The notes beneath the pieces were generated by a model. The model had not been told where the DNA came from. It did not search any database and saw nothing but the letters and a program-made list of their open reading frames with translations. A stretch of DNA of 64,000 nucleotides from Cybelea sp963824595 (GTDB lineage Bacteria; Vulcanimicrobiota; Vulcanimicrobiia; Vulcanimicrobiales; Vulcanimicrobiaceae), in NCBI GenBank assembly GCA_963824595.1, contig CAWGPY010000005.1, positions 1 to 64,000 on the forward strand, given 5' to 3'. Every line of letters begins with the position of its first letter. Position 1 is the first letter of the stretch. Shown piece after piece: positions 34,443 through 42,978 of the stretch. Both the position numbers and the translations under genes were made by a program.

Positions 34443-35057
34443 GTGCTGCGCTTTTTCACTGAGAGCGACCGCCTGGAGGCGTTCAGCGACGGCGTTATCG
34501 CCGTCATCATCACCATCATGGTGCTCGAGCTGCGGCCGCCGGAATCGACCACGCTCTCCGCGCTGCTGCAGGTGTGGCCCACGTTCGCCGCTTACGCGCT
34601 CAGCTTCACCTTCATCGGCATCTACTGGAACAATCACCATCATCTGCTGCGCGCGACGCGCGGCATCGACGGCAGCGCGATGTGGTGCAACCTGCACCTG
34701 CTGTTCTGGCTTTCGCTCGTTCCCTTCACCACCGCGTGGCTCGGCCGCAACCCGACGGCCGCCGGTCCGACCGCCGCCTACGGCGCCGTGCTGCTGCTCT
34801 GCGCCATCGCGTACACCATCTTGCAGCAGGCGCTGCTGCGGCTGAACCCTCGCGACGGCGCGTTCGCTGCGGCCCTGCGGACCGACGCCAAGGGACGCGG
34901 CTCCATCGTGCTCTACGTGCTGGCCCTCGTCTTCGCGTTCGTTTGGACGCCGCTCTCCGATCTGATCTTCGTCGCCGTCGCCGCTCTGTGGTTCGTGCCC
35001 GACCGCCGTTTCGAGCCCATCATCGCCGCGAAGGGCGACCGGCGCGACTCGCCCTAG
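34443..35057 (+). CDS. TMEM175/DUF1211-type potassium channel
   Basis: 204 residues from the GTG at 34443 (GAGAGG just upstream; the upstream extension of the frame is not plausible). The hallmark RLEAFSDGVIAVIITIMVLEL (FSDG near residue 14) opens the first of about six membrane segments; FIGIYWNNHHHLLRA is also typical. Bacterial TMEM175 forms tetrameric potassium-leak channels. Inner membrane. Confidence 0.88.
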   Translation: MLRFFTESDRLEAFSDGVIAVIITIMVLELRPPESTTLSALLQVWPTFAAYALSFTFIGIYWNNHHHLLRATRGIDGSAMWCNLHLLFWLSLVPFTTAWLGRNPTAAGPTAAYGAVLLLCAIAYTILQQALLRLNPRDGAFAAALRTDAKGRGSIVLYVLALVFAFVWTPLSDLIFVAVAALWFVPDRRFEPIIAAKGDRRDSP

Positions 35058-35121
35058 ACGCACGCCCGTTTTGACCGCCGTTTGATGGAGCGCCGCTCCG
35101 GCCCCGGGGTAGAATGAAGCG

Positions 35122-36294
35122 ATGATCGCAACGGTCCTTTTGGCGGCGGCCATTCAAGCGTCGCTGGCGCAAACGCACGGCGCGCCGTCGCGCTGCGGCG
35201 GCGGCGAGATCTACGACGTCGCCGTTCCCGGCGCTCCGATCGGCGCGGTGGCGACCGCCGACGAACAGGCCGTCTTCGTTTCGCTCGACTCCTCGAACCC
35301 CACCCAACCCAACGGCATTGCGATTCTCCGCTGCCGCGGCGGCCGCTATCGCTTCGAGCGCACCGTTCCGCTCGAAAGCCAGCCCGCGATCGCGGCGCTC
35401 ACCGGCGACGGCAAGACGCTCGTCGTCCCCGACGACGCCTTCATCGCGCTGCTCGACGTAGAACGCGCGCTCAACGGAACGGGCGATCCGATTGCCGGAT
35501 TCGTCGAAGACGTCCCGGGCGACGACGGCGGCGCCATCTACGCCGCGATCGCTCCCGGCGACCGCTACGCCTTCGTCGCCGAAGAGCAGACCGGCACGCT
35601 GACCGCGCTCGACGTCAACAAAGCCCGCGCGCCGGGCGCCGGACGCGATGCGATCGCTTCAGAGTTCCTCATCGGCAACGCGCCGGTCGGGCTCGCCATC
35701 TCGAACGACCGCAAGTACCTGTTCGCTACCGTACAGGTCGCGTTGCGCCGCTACGGCTATTCGCACACCTGCGCGCCCGAGGGCGGCGAGGGCGCAAAGA
35801 CGGCGCCCGGTGCGATCGTCATCATTGACGTCGCGAAGGCGGTTGGCGATCCCGCGCACGCGATCGTGTCGAACGTCGTCGCCGGCTGCCATCCCGTGCG
35901 CGCCGCGCTCTCGCCCGACGGAGCGACGCTGTGGGTCACCGCGCGCGGTGACGACGCCGTCCTCGCGTTCGCCACCGCCAAGCTCGTCGCCGGCGCTCCC
36001 GGAGCGCAGATCGCTCGCGTCGCGGTCGGCTCCGCGCCGGTGCCCGTCGTCGTAACGCCCGACGGGCGCTACGTGCTCGCCGGCAACAGCAACCGCTTCG
36101 CCAAGGACGCCGGCAACCAGACGGTGGTGGTGATCGATGCCGCGACGCACCGCGTCGTCGGGCAGCTGCCCGCCGGCGCCTTTCCGCGGCAGTTCGGCGT
36201 GACGCGCAGCGGCTCGGCGATCTTTCTGTGCAATTACGGCTCCGGCAGCGTGACGATCATCGACCCCGCTGCGATCCCCGGCGCGATGAAATAG
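35122..36294 (+). CDS. secreted YncE-like beta-propeller protein
   Basis: 390 residues with a short signal (MIATVLLAAAIQASLAQT) and repeated blades of the form ALSPDGATLWVTARGDDAVLAF, VVTPDGRYVLAGNS and VIDAATHRVVG, typical of the YVTN/YncE seven-blade propeller. Five cysteines are spread through the first two thirds. Periplasmic or surface scaffold; no enzymatic motif seen. Two hairpins follow its stop. Confidence 0.8.
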   Translation: MIATVLLAAAIQASLAQTHGAPSRCGGGEIYDVAVPGAPIGAVATADEQAVFVSLDSSNPTQPNGIAILRCRGGRYRFERTVPLESQPAIAALTGDGKTLVVPDDAFIALLDVERALNGTGDPIAGFVEDVPGDDGGAIYAAIAPGDRYAFVAEEQTGTLTALDVNKARAPGAGRDAIASEFLIGNAPVGLAISNDRKYLFATVQVALRRYGYSHTCAPEGGEGAKTAPGAIVIIDVAKAVGDPAHAIVSNVVAGCHPVRAALSPDGATLWVTARGDDAVLAFATAKLVAGAPGAQIARVAVGSAPVPVVVTPDGRYVLAGNSNRFAKDAGNQTVVVIDAATHRVVGQLPAGAFPRQFGVTRSGSAIFLCNYGSGSVTIIDPAAIPGAMK

Positions 36295-36297
36295 ACG

Positions 36298-36327
36298 GAC
36301 GGGATGGGGTTCCGTCCCCATCCCGTC
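36298..36327. terminator. strong hairpin between convergent genes
   Basis: Twelve perfect pairs (GACGGGATGGGG with CCCCATCCCGTC) around a six-base loop, four bases after the propeller gene's stop. There is no T tract. It probably serves both converging transcripts, or is a palindromic repeat. Confidence 0.6.
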
Positions 36328-36342
36328 GCCCCTACCCCCATC

Positions 36343-36366
36343 GCGGTGCGGACGGCTCCGCACCGC
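36343..36366. terminator. second hairpin between convergent genes
   Basis: Ten perfect pairs (GCGGTGCGGA with TCCGCACCGC) and a four-base loop, just beyond the end of the phosphoesterase gene on the other strand. It could terminate the propeller transcript or the phosphoesterase transcript. Confidence 0.55.
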
Positions 36367-36372
36367 CTCCTG

Positions 36373-37659
36373 CTACTTGGTAGGGATCTTTGTGAACTTC
36401 CGCGGCGGCTGCGTGAAGTCGAACGCGTCGCCGATGCTGGTGGCGCGCGTGTCGGTGGTGTTGAGGCGTCCGAGCGCCCAGGTGTCTTCGACGAACCGGA
36501 TGATGCTGCCGAACTCGTACTGCGTGTGCGAGACGTACCCGCTCTTCGCGTACGGCGAGACGACGATCATCGGAACGCGGACCCCGAGCCCGGCGTAGTC
36601 GAGCTGCGGCGGCGGGACGTGATCGTACCAGCCGCCCCAATCCTCCCACACCACGACGATCGCGGTCGAGTTCCAGTACTTGCTGGCGCCGATCGCGTTG
36701 ACGATCTTGGCGACCCACGCCGGGCCGCTGTCCTTCTTACCGAAGCCGGCGTGATCGGAGTTCACGTTGCTTGGCGACACCCACGACATCGCCGGCAGCG
36801 TGCCCTTGGAGACGTCGGTGAAGAACGTGGTCTCCGGTGACGAGACGTTGTTGGTCCACTCGGGACCGTTGCGGACGGCGCTGATCGCGTCGAACGCGTT
36901 CCAGTACGCGCCTGCGAGGCCGCCGGTGAAGAGCTGCGGCGTGTAGTATTTCCACGTGACTTGCTGCGCGTCGAGCAGATCGCGAAGCGTCGAATACGTG
37001 AAGCACGGGAACGGGCCCTTTTCAACGTACTGCCCATCGTCTCTGATCAACGGCGTCGTCGTGCCATTCTTCGCGTCACATCCCCACGGGCCGTGCGTCG
37101 GAAAGTCGATGACGCTCGAGTGGGCGTCGACCGCCGAGCTGCCGCGAATCAGGTCCTGATGCGCGCTGAAGTCGCCGCTGCTCTCGGTCGGGAACATGTT
37201 GTCGGCCAGCACGTACTTCTTGGCCATGGTCCAGTACGGCTTGATCTGGGCCGGATCCACGTAAGCGTAGGCGCAGGTCGCGCACGGCTTCTGGTTGACG
37301 TAGACCTTGCTCCAGCCGTCCATCAGGCCGCCGTCGTAGTCGACTTGAAATGCGGCGCGGCTGTTCTGATACAGCTTCGGATCGTAGAGATTACTCTTCT
37401 TGAGCTGGATGGTCTGGCCGCCGGGCATCTGGCCCGTCGTGGTGCCCTGAGCGCCGGGGAACGTCGCAAAGAGGTTGTCGAAACTGCGATTCTCCTGAAT
37501 TACGACGACGACGTGGGAAATTTTATTGCTCGAGCCGCCCTGGCGCATTTTCGAGTGCGCGGACGGAACGACCGAAGACGTCGCCGGGTTCGAACCCACG
37601 CCGCTGCACGCAGCGAGCACGGCCACGAGACTGCAAGAAATAAGATGATGTGATCTCAT
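36373..37659 (-). CDS. lipoprotein phosphoesterase (phospholipase C / acid phosphatase family)
   Basis: 428 residues from the ATG at 37659, which begins a lipoprotein signal (MRSHHLISCSLVAVLAACSG); the longer frame adds an improbable leader. Alkaline-phosphatase superfamily phosphoesterase motifs are clear: VVVVIQENRSFDNLFATFPG (metal Glu/Asn), DYDGGLMDGW, SGDFSAHQDLIRG, WVSPSNVNSDHAG and IVVVWEDWGGWYDHVPPP (metal Asp and His). It hydrolyses phosphomonoesters or phospholipids at the cell surface and is common as a phosphate-scavenging enzyme. Confidence 0.87.
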   Translation of the reverse strand: MRSHHLISCSLVAVLAACSGVGSNPATSSVVPSAHSKMRQGGSSNKISHVVVVIQENRSFDNLFATFPGAQGTTTGQMPGGQTIQLKKSNLYDPKLYQNSRAAFQVDYDGGLMDGWSKVYVNQKPCATCAYAYVDPAQIKPYWTMAKKYVLADNMFPTESSGDFSAHQDLIRGSSAVDAHSSVIDFPTHGPWGCDAKNGTTTPLIRDDGQYVEKGPFPCFTYSTLRDLLDAQQVTWKYYTPQLFTGGLAGAYWNAFDAISAVRNGPEWTNNVSSPETTFFTDVSKGTLPAMSWVSPSNVNSDHAGFGKKDSGPAWVAKIVNAIGASKYWNSTAIVVVWEDWGGWYDHVPPPQLDYAGLGVRVPMIVVSPYAKSGYVSHTQYEFGSIIRFVEDTWALGRLNTTDTRATSIGDAFDFTQPPRKFTKIPTK

Positions 37660-37762
37660 AAGGGCTGCCGATTCCGTTTCAAGTGCAGCCCGGTCCCCCC
37701 AAAAATGGCCACAAATTGAAAAATGAGCCATTCGGCTCACCCCCTAGGAACGACGGTGCCCG

Positions 37763-38050
37763 CTAGGCCATGGAGTATTCGTCAGAACCGCCGTGCTGCG
37801 CGGCCCCCTCCTCGGGCTGCTCCGCCCCGAGCAGCTCGTCGACGGCGGCGCGCGCTTTCTTGCGTAAGGCTTCGCAGCAACCGGAAATCGCGTATTCCAG
37901 TCCGTCGGCTTCCGCCGCGACGATCGTCACGGCGGGCGCTTCGCCGTGCGTATCGCAACGCACGGCGCGCGTTACCTCGGCGGCCACGCCTTCGGCGATC
38001 ATTCGGCTGATTTGCGCGGGGCTGCGCGATGGGGCGTTCATACGCAACAT
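37763..38050 (-). CDS. small hypothetical protein
   Basis: 95 residues: basic start (MNAPSRSPAQISRMIAEGVAAEVTRAV), central beta part with CDTH, then SGCCEALRKKARAAVDELL and an acidic tail. Two starts are possible (38050 or 38041). No known family. The CC pair and C-x-x-H could bind metal, but this is speculative. Divergent from the cyclase gene. Confidence 0.5.
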   Translation of the reverse strand: MLRMNAPSRSPAQISRMIAEGVAAEVTRAVRCDTHGEAPAVTIVAAEADGLEYAISGCCEALRKKARAAVDELLGAEQPEEGAAQHGGSDEYSMA

Positions 38051-38166
38051 CGTTCCCCGTTTCGCGCGATCTTACGCCGCCGAGCCGGGCAGCCGGGCGA
38101 GGTCGATCTTGACGCCGGCCTTCACCTCAGGAGGCGGCCTTCCTCGCAACGAAGGCTTCGAACCCC

Positions 38167-40872
38167 ATGCGTCCGTCCGGCACGGTCACGTTCCTGTTTA
38201 CCGACATCGAAGGCAGCACGCAGCGGTGGGAGCGCGATCGCGACGCCATGAGCGCCGCGCTCGCCCGCCACGACGCGATTCTTCGAAACGCCATCGAGAG
38301 CGGCGGCGGCTTTTTGTTCAAGACGGTCGGCGACGCGTTTTGCGCGGCCTTCCCCACGGCCCCCGGGGCACTCGCGGCAGCGCTCGCCGCGCAGCGGGCG
38401 CTCGCGGCCGAAGACTTCGCGGCCGCAGGCGGCGTGCCGGTGCGAGCGGCGCTGCACGCCGGCGTGGCGGAACAACGCGACGGCGATTACTTCGGCCCGG
38501 CCGTCAATCGCGTGGCCCGGCTGCTGGCGATCGGTCACGGCGGCCAAATCCTGGTGTCGCGCACGGCCGCCGACTTGCTGCACGGCGAGATGCCGAGCGA
38601 CGTCTCCCTGCGCGATCTCGGCGCGCATCTGCTCCGCGATCTCGCGCATCCGGAGCGCGTCTATCAGGTCGAGGCGACCGGCCTCGCGGCGGAATTTCCC
38701 GCCTTGCGTTCCCTCGGGGGACTGCCGAACAATTTGCCGGCGCAGCTCACCTCGTTCGTGGGGCGCGAGCGCGATCTCGCTGAGATCGCGGCGCTGCTGC
38801 GCGATCACCGGCTGGTGACGCTGGTGGGAAGCGGCGGGTCGGGGAAGACGCGATGCGCGATTCAGAGCGCCGCCGAGCTGTTGGAATCGTTTGCGGACGG
38901 CGTCTGGTTCGTCGAGCTCGCGCCCCTCGCGGACGCGTCGCTCGTGCCGGCCGCCGTCGCGCGCGTGCTGGGCGTGCGCGAGTCGCCGGATGTACCGCTT
39001 GCGCAAACGCTCGTCGCGCATCTGCAGCGGCGGCAGGTGCTGCTGGTGCTCGACAACTGCGAGCACGTGATCGACGCGGTCCGCGAGGTCGTCGCCGCGA
39101 TCTTGCGCGACTGCCCCGGCGTGCGCATCCTCGCGACGGGCCGCGAAGGCCTCAACATCGCCGGCGAACGGGCGTTTCGCCTGCCGTCGCTCGCCGAGCC
39201 CGCGGCGGTCGCGCTCTTCGTCGATCGCGCGCGCGCATCGCACGCCGCGTTCGCGCTGACCGGCGAGAACGCGGCGCACGTCGCGGAGATCGCGCGCCGG
39301 CTCGACGGCATTCCTCTCGCGATCGAGCTCGCCGCAGCGCGCGCGAAGGTTCTCTCGCCGCAGCAGCTCGTGCAGCGTCTCGACGAGCGCTTTCGCGTGC
39401 TCACCGGCGGCGACCGCAGCGCGCTGCCGCGCCACCAGACGATGCGCGCGCTCATCGATTGGAGCTACGACCTGCTCTCCGAGCGCGAGCGCGCGGTCTT
39501 TCGGGCGCTGTCGGTCTTCGCGGGCGGAGCGACGTTGGAGAACGCGGCCGAGGTGTGCGGCGGCGGCGACGAGCTCGAGACGCTCGACGTGCTCGCCTCG
39601 CTGGTCGACAAGTCGCTCGTCGTGGCGGATCCAGCCGGCGACTGCCGCTACCGCATGCTCGAGTCCACGCGGCAGTACGCGCGCGAGAAGCTCGTCGAGC
39701 ACGGGGAGCTCGAAACGACGGCGCTCGCGCACGCGCGCGCCTTTTTGGCGCTGGCGGATCGCCTCGAGCGCATCTATAACCGCACGCCCGACGCGCAATG
39801 GTTCGCGCTCGTCGAGCCCGAGCTCGAGAACTGGCGTGCGGCGCTCGACTGGACGCTCGGCACGCGCGGCGACGTGCTGTTGGGCCAGCGGTTAGCCGCC
39901 GCGCTCGGGCGGCACTTCGCGTTTCTGCTCGCCGCCGAAGGCCGCCGCTGGATCCTCGCGGCGCAAGCGTCGGCGGACGACTCAACGCCGCCGGCGGTGG
40001 TCGCTCAGCTCGAACTTGCCGAGGCGCAAATCGACGCCGTGCTCGGCCTGCAGGAAGCGAGTTACGCGGCGGCGCTGCGCGCGCTTGGGCGCTACGAAAA
40101 CCTCGCCGACGCCGCCGGCGTCGCGCACGCTCGGCGCCACGCGGGGCGCGGGCTCATCTTCCTCGGCCGCGTCGAGGAAGGCGAGGCGCTGCTGCGGCAG
40201 GCGCACGCGGCGTTCGAGACGTTGGGCGACCGAATTTTGGCTGCTGCCGCGCTGGAGAATCTCGGCATCGCGCGCAACGTGCTCGGCGACTTCGACGGCG
40301 CGCGCCGGCTGCACGGCGACGCGCTGGCAATCTTCAAAGCGAACGGCGCCGATCGCCTGGCCGCGGCGCTGGCGAACAACTTGGCCGAAGCCGAGTTTCA
40401 CGCCGGCGAGGCGGAGGCCGCGCTGCGGCTGGCGTTGGATGCGATCGCAATGCACGGCGTGGCGTCGTTCACGTCACGCTTGGGCTTAATGACGTGCAAC
40501 GTCACGGCCTATCTCGTTGCGCTCGGGCGCTACGATGAGGCGCGAACGTCGGGGCGGGAGGCGCTCGCGATGGCGCGCGACGCTCACCATCAAGTCGCCG
40601 TCACGTGGGCGCTCCAGCATCTGGCCGCGGTCGCGGCGCTGGATCCGCACCGCGCCGGCGACGGGCGCGCTCGCGCCGCGCGGCTCCTCGGCTACGTTGA
40701 CGAGCGGCTCGCCGCACTGGGCACGCGCCGCGAATATACGGAAGAGCGAGAATACGGCCTGGTGCTGGCGGCGCTGCGCGAGGCACTCGGCGAAACCGCG
40801 CTCGCCGAGTGCATGGGCGAGGGGCGCTCGTGGAGCGACGAACGCGCGGTCGCGGAAGGGAAGCTGGCGTAG
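38167..40872 (+). CDS. class III nucleotide cyclase - ATPase - TPR signalling protein
   Basis: 901 residues. Residues 1-180 are a class III cyclase domain: VTFLFTDIEGSTQRWE holds the first metal Asp, FKTVGDAFCAAF a substrate Lys and the second Asp, and AVNRVARLLAIGHGG the transition-state Asn/Arg, so catalysis is plausible. Next is an NB-ARC-like ATPase (SFVGRERDLAEI; Walker A VGSGGSGKTRCA; LLVLDNCEH) and GIPLAIELAAARAKVLSP, then a winged helix and TPR-like repeats to the end. No HTH. Thought to transduce a signal through cAMP or through binding partners. Confidence 0.87.
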   Translation: MRPSGTVTFLFTDIEGSTQRWERDRDAMSAALARHDAILRNAIESGGGFLFKTVGDAFCAAFPTAPGALAAALAAQRALAAEDFAAAGGVPVRAALHAGVAEQRDGDYFGPAVNRVARLLAIGHGGQILVSRTAADLLHGEMPSDVSLRDLGAHLLRDLAHPERVYQVEATGLAAEFPALRSLGGLPNNLPAQLTSFVGRERDLAEIAALLRDHRLVTLVGSGGSGKTRCAIQSAAELLESFADGVWFVELAPLADASLVPAAVARVLGVRESPDVPLAQTLVAHLQRRQVLLVLDNCEHVIDAVREVVAAILRDCPGVRILATGREGLNIAGERAFRLPSLAEPAAVALFVDRARASHAAFALTGENAAHVAEIARRLDGIPLAIELAAARAKVLSPQQLVQRLDERFRVLTGGDRSALPRHQTMRALIDWSYDLLSERERAVFRALSVFAGGATLENAAEVCGGGDELETLDVLASLVDKSLVVADPAGDCRYRMLESTRQYAREKLVEHGELETTALAHARAFLALADRLERIYNRTPDAQWFALVEPELENWRAALDWTLGTRGDVLLGQRLAAALGRHFAFLLAAEGRRWILAAQASADDSTPPAVVAQLELAEAQIDAVLGLQEASYAAALRALGRYENLADAAGVAHARRHAGRGLIFLGRVEEGEALLRQAHAAFETLGDRILAAAALENLGIARNVLGDFDGARRLHGDALAIFKANGADRLAAALANNLAEAEFHAGEAEAALRLALDAIAMHGVASFTSRLGLMTCNVTAYLVALGRYDEARTSGREALAMARDAHHQVAVTWALQHLAAVAALDPHRAGDGRARAARLLGYVDERLAALGTRREYTEEREYGLVLAALREALGETALAECMGEGRSWSDERAVAEGKLA

Positions 40873-40936
40873 ACGGCCTAAGCAGGGGAGTGCTTCCTGT
40901 GTGCGGCCGATTCGAGTTGCTACGAAAGGTCGTGTC

Positions 40937-41722
40937 TTGAGTTTCTTCAAGCGGTCCGTGATCCTCGTCGCGCTCGCCGCGTGCTCCGGCGGGCATACAA
41001 ACTTCGCCGTACCCCCGACTGCCGGCGCGCCGTTCGGCGACGCCGCCGGGGTGTCGCAGACCGTCACGTCGTCCGACTTCAAGCGCATCGCTGCGTGGGG
41101 CGCAAAAGGCAAGCTGGCCGTCGTGCAGTGCCCGCAAGGCTATAAAGTCGTCGCCGGCGGTTCGGCCAGCAGCGACGGCAGCTTCGTCGGCACGGGCTAC
41201 GCCGATTCAAATCGAACGGCGTGGATCGTCAAGCCGAACTCGAGCGCGAGCGCCGAAGCGTTCGCGACCTGCATTTCGAAGAAGGGCAACGGTCAGAGTT
41301 TTCGCTGGCGCTCCGCCGGGCCGTTGAGCGGGCTCGCCGCGGCGCAATGCCGCAGCGGCTATATGCTGGTGACCGGGTACGCGTCGGGCAGCGTCACCGC
41401 CTCGTGGTTCGATCCGTCGACCAATACGTATTGGGTAAGCGGCGGCGCGACGGCGTACGCATCGTGCGCGCGCAACTCCGCCGGCGTCGTGATCAAGCAT
41501 GCGTGGAACAAGAGTCAGAAGCCGAAAACGGTGTTCGCCGGCTGCGGTCAGGGCTACACGGCCATCGGCGGAGCGATGGGTAACAGCGCGTGGCCCGGTC
41601 CGCCGATCCAGGAGCACCCCGGCTCGGCGTCGGGGCCGGGAACGCACGGCTATGCCGGGTGGTGGACGTTCAGCAACGCGCTCAACGAGCTCACGTGGGC
41701 GGCCTGCGTCCGCACCTCGTGA
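40937..41722 (+). CDS. lipoprotein with three Cys-Gly-Tyr repeats
   Basis: 261 residues from the TTG at 40937, which has AAAGG seven bases upstream and begins a lipoprotein signal (LSFFKRSVILVALAAC). Three repeats of about 80 residues each begin with C-x-x-GY and a Gly-rich turn (CPQGYKVVAGGSAS, CRSGYMLVTGYASG, CGQGYTAIGGAMG) and each ends in a further Cys (AFATCISKK, YASCARN, WAACVRT). This looks like a threefold beta-prism or propeller with one disulphide per unit. Family not recognised; the longer upstream frame is an out-of-frame shadow of the cyclase. Confidence 0.65.
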   Translation: MSFFKRSVILVALAACSGGHTNFAVPPTAGAPFGDAAGVSQTVTSSDFKRIAAWGAKGKLAVVQCPQGYKVVAGGSASSDGSFVGTGYADSNRTAWIVKPNSSASAEAFATCISKKGNGQSFRWRSAGPLSGLAAAQCRSGYMLVTGYASGSVTASWFDPSTNTYWVSGGATAYASCARNSAGVVIKHAWNKSQKPKTVFAGCGQGYTAIGGAMGNSAWPGPPIQEHPGSASGPGTHGYAGWWTFSNALNELTWAACVRTS

Positions 41723-41792
41723 AGGGAAGCGCTCGATTAAAAAGGAAGGCTGCCTCCTGCTTACTTCGTATCATTCAGGGAGAGAGAACGGA

Positions 41793-42194
41793 ATGAAGTC
41801 TTTCGGTCGCATCGTCGCCGTAACGCTCGCCGGAGTTGCGGCAGCCACGGCGTCGATCGGAACGGCGCAGGCCGCCGCGCCGATCCTCATCAAGAGCTGC
41901 ACGGTCGCGAAGCCCAAGCCGATGAGCCACATGGCCGGCGGCACGACCATCGTGTACGTCAATCTCGGCAAGAAGACCGCCGCCAGCATCACGTTCTTGG
42001 TCGGCTATCGTAACGCGTCCACGCACTACCTCCGCCGCATCGAGGATGTGGGCTCGTTCGCGCCGGGCGCCACGATCGATCACACGCTGCCGCTCTACAA
42101 CGACGTGACCTACGCCGGATCGCAGACCTCGTCGTGCGTACCGGTGCAGGTGAAGTGGGCCGGCGGCCAGGTTTGGATCGCGCCCTCGCACTAG
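41793..42194 (+). CDS. small secreted protein
   Basis: 133 residues, ATG at 41793 with AGGGAGAGAG upstream. Clean signal peptide (MKSFGRIVAVTLAGVAAATASIGTAQA) then a single beta-sandwich-like domain with two cysteines (IKSCTVAKPKP, SSCVPVQVKW). ITFLVGYRNASTHYLRRIEDVGSFAPG resembles small cell-surface proteins but no family is firm. Followed by a clear terminator. Confidence 0.65.
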   Translation: MKSFGRIVAVTLAGVAAATASIGTAQAAAPILIKSCTVAKPKPMSHMAGGTTIVYVNLGKKTAASITFLVGYRNASTHYLRRIEDVGSFAPGATIDHTLPLYNDVTYAGSQTSSCVPVQVKWAGGQVWIAPSH

Positions 42195-42211
42195 CGTTTT
42201 CGCAGGGAAAA

Positions 42212-42250
42212 GAACCGAAGGAACCGGTCTAGCGGCCGGTTCCTTCGTTC
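42212..42250 (+). terminator. factor-independent-type terminator
   Basis: Long stem (GAAGGAACCGG with CCGGTTCCTTC, extended by GAAC/GTTC with one bulge) followed by TATTTCAT, 18 bases after the stop of the small secreted protein. Confidence 0.7.
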
Positions 42251-42293
42251 TATTTCATAGGACGCGCCTGCGGGGCGTCGAAGCGGCGACCTC

Positions 42294-42941
42294 GTGCGTG
42301 TCGGGTTTCGGACGCTCGTTTCGCTCGCCTTATGTGCCGCTGCCGCCGGAGCGGCGATGGCGCATTATGCGATCGACGTCGTCGGCGACTACGTCCTCGC
42401 GCGCGACAGCTACGACCATCTCGCACACGACTCGCGCGCGCTGGTCACGGGTCTAGCACTCGCCGTCGCCGCCGTTCTCGCCGCGCGTGGGCTGCGGATC
42501 TGTTGCGACATCGCAACGGCCAACCGCGGCCGGCTCGCGCGGCCGGTGCTGCGCCTGCGTGAGACGGCCGGCCTGCTCGTCGGCGCGGTAGCCGCGAGCG
42601 CCCTTACGGTGCCCGCGATGGAGTTGCTCGACGGGCGGCTCGACGGCGTATCCGTCAACGGTCTCGACGACGCGTTCGGCGGATCCATTCTGCTCGGCCT
42701 CGCCACCACGCTCGCCTGCGCGGGGTTCGTCGCGCTGCTCGTGTACGCGATCGCCCGCTGGCTCATCTCCCACCGCGATTCGATCGCCACCATGATCGAA
42801 ACGCTGATGGCGCGGGCCACGGCTGCGATACGTCCGAACGGCTACGACCTCGCCGCGCAGCGCTTCACTCCGCGCCGCCGGCGAGCGGCGCACGCGCTCC
42901 GCGTATCCAAGCGCGGGCCTCCTGCGATCGTCTTCGCCTAG
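42294..42941 (+). CDS. membrane protein of unknown function
   Basis: 215 residues, GTG start. Four hydrophobic segments (about residues 8-28, 50-68, 88-108, 130-155) alternate with short loops; the C-terminal 50 residues are basic and cytoplasmic-looking. No motif recognised. It ends 37 bases before the TonB receptor gene and may be co-transcribed with it. Confidence 0.6.
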   Translation: MRVGFRTLVSLALCAAAAGAAMAHYAIDVVGDYVLARDSYDHLAHDSRALVTGLALAVAAVLAARGLRICCDIATANRGRLARPVLRLRETAGLLVGAVAASALTVPAMELLDGRLDGVSVNGLDDAFGGSILLGLATTLACAGFVALLVYAIARWLISHRDSIATMIETLMARATAAIRPNGYDLAAQRFTPRRRRAAHALRVSKRGPPAIVFA

Positions 42942-42978
42942 TTCCCAACAACTAGCAGACGCTTCACAGGAGTAGCCC

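Noticed and set aside
35071..35122. Promoter TTGACC ... TAGAAT before the propeller gene
   Set aside because: The two boxes are about 33 bases apart, too far for a sigma-70 promoter; only the TAGAAT could serve as a -10 box.
40517..40936. N-terminal extension of the repeat lipoprotein frame
   Set aside because: Overlaps the cyclase-ATPase gene in another frame; the TTG at 40937 gives a lipobox signal and a ribosome site.
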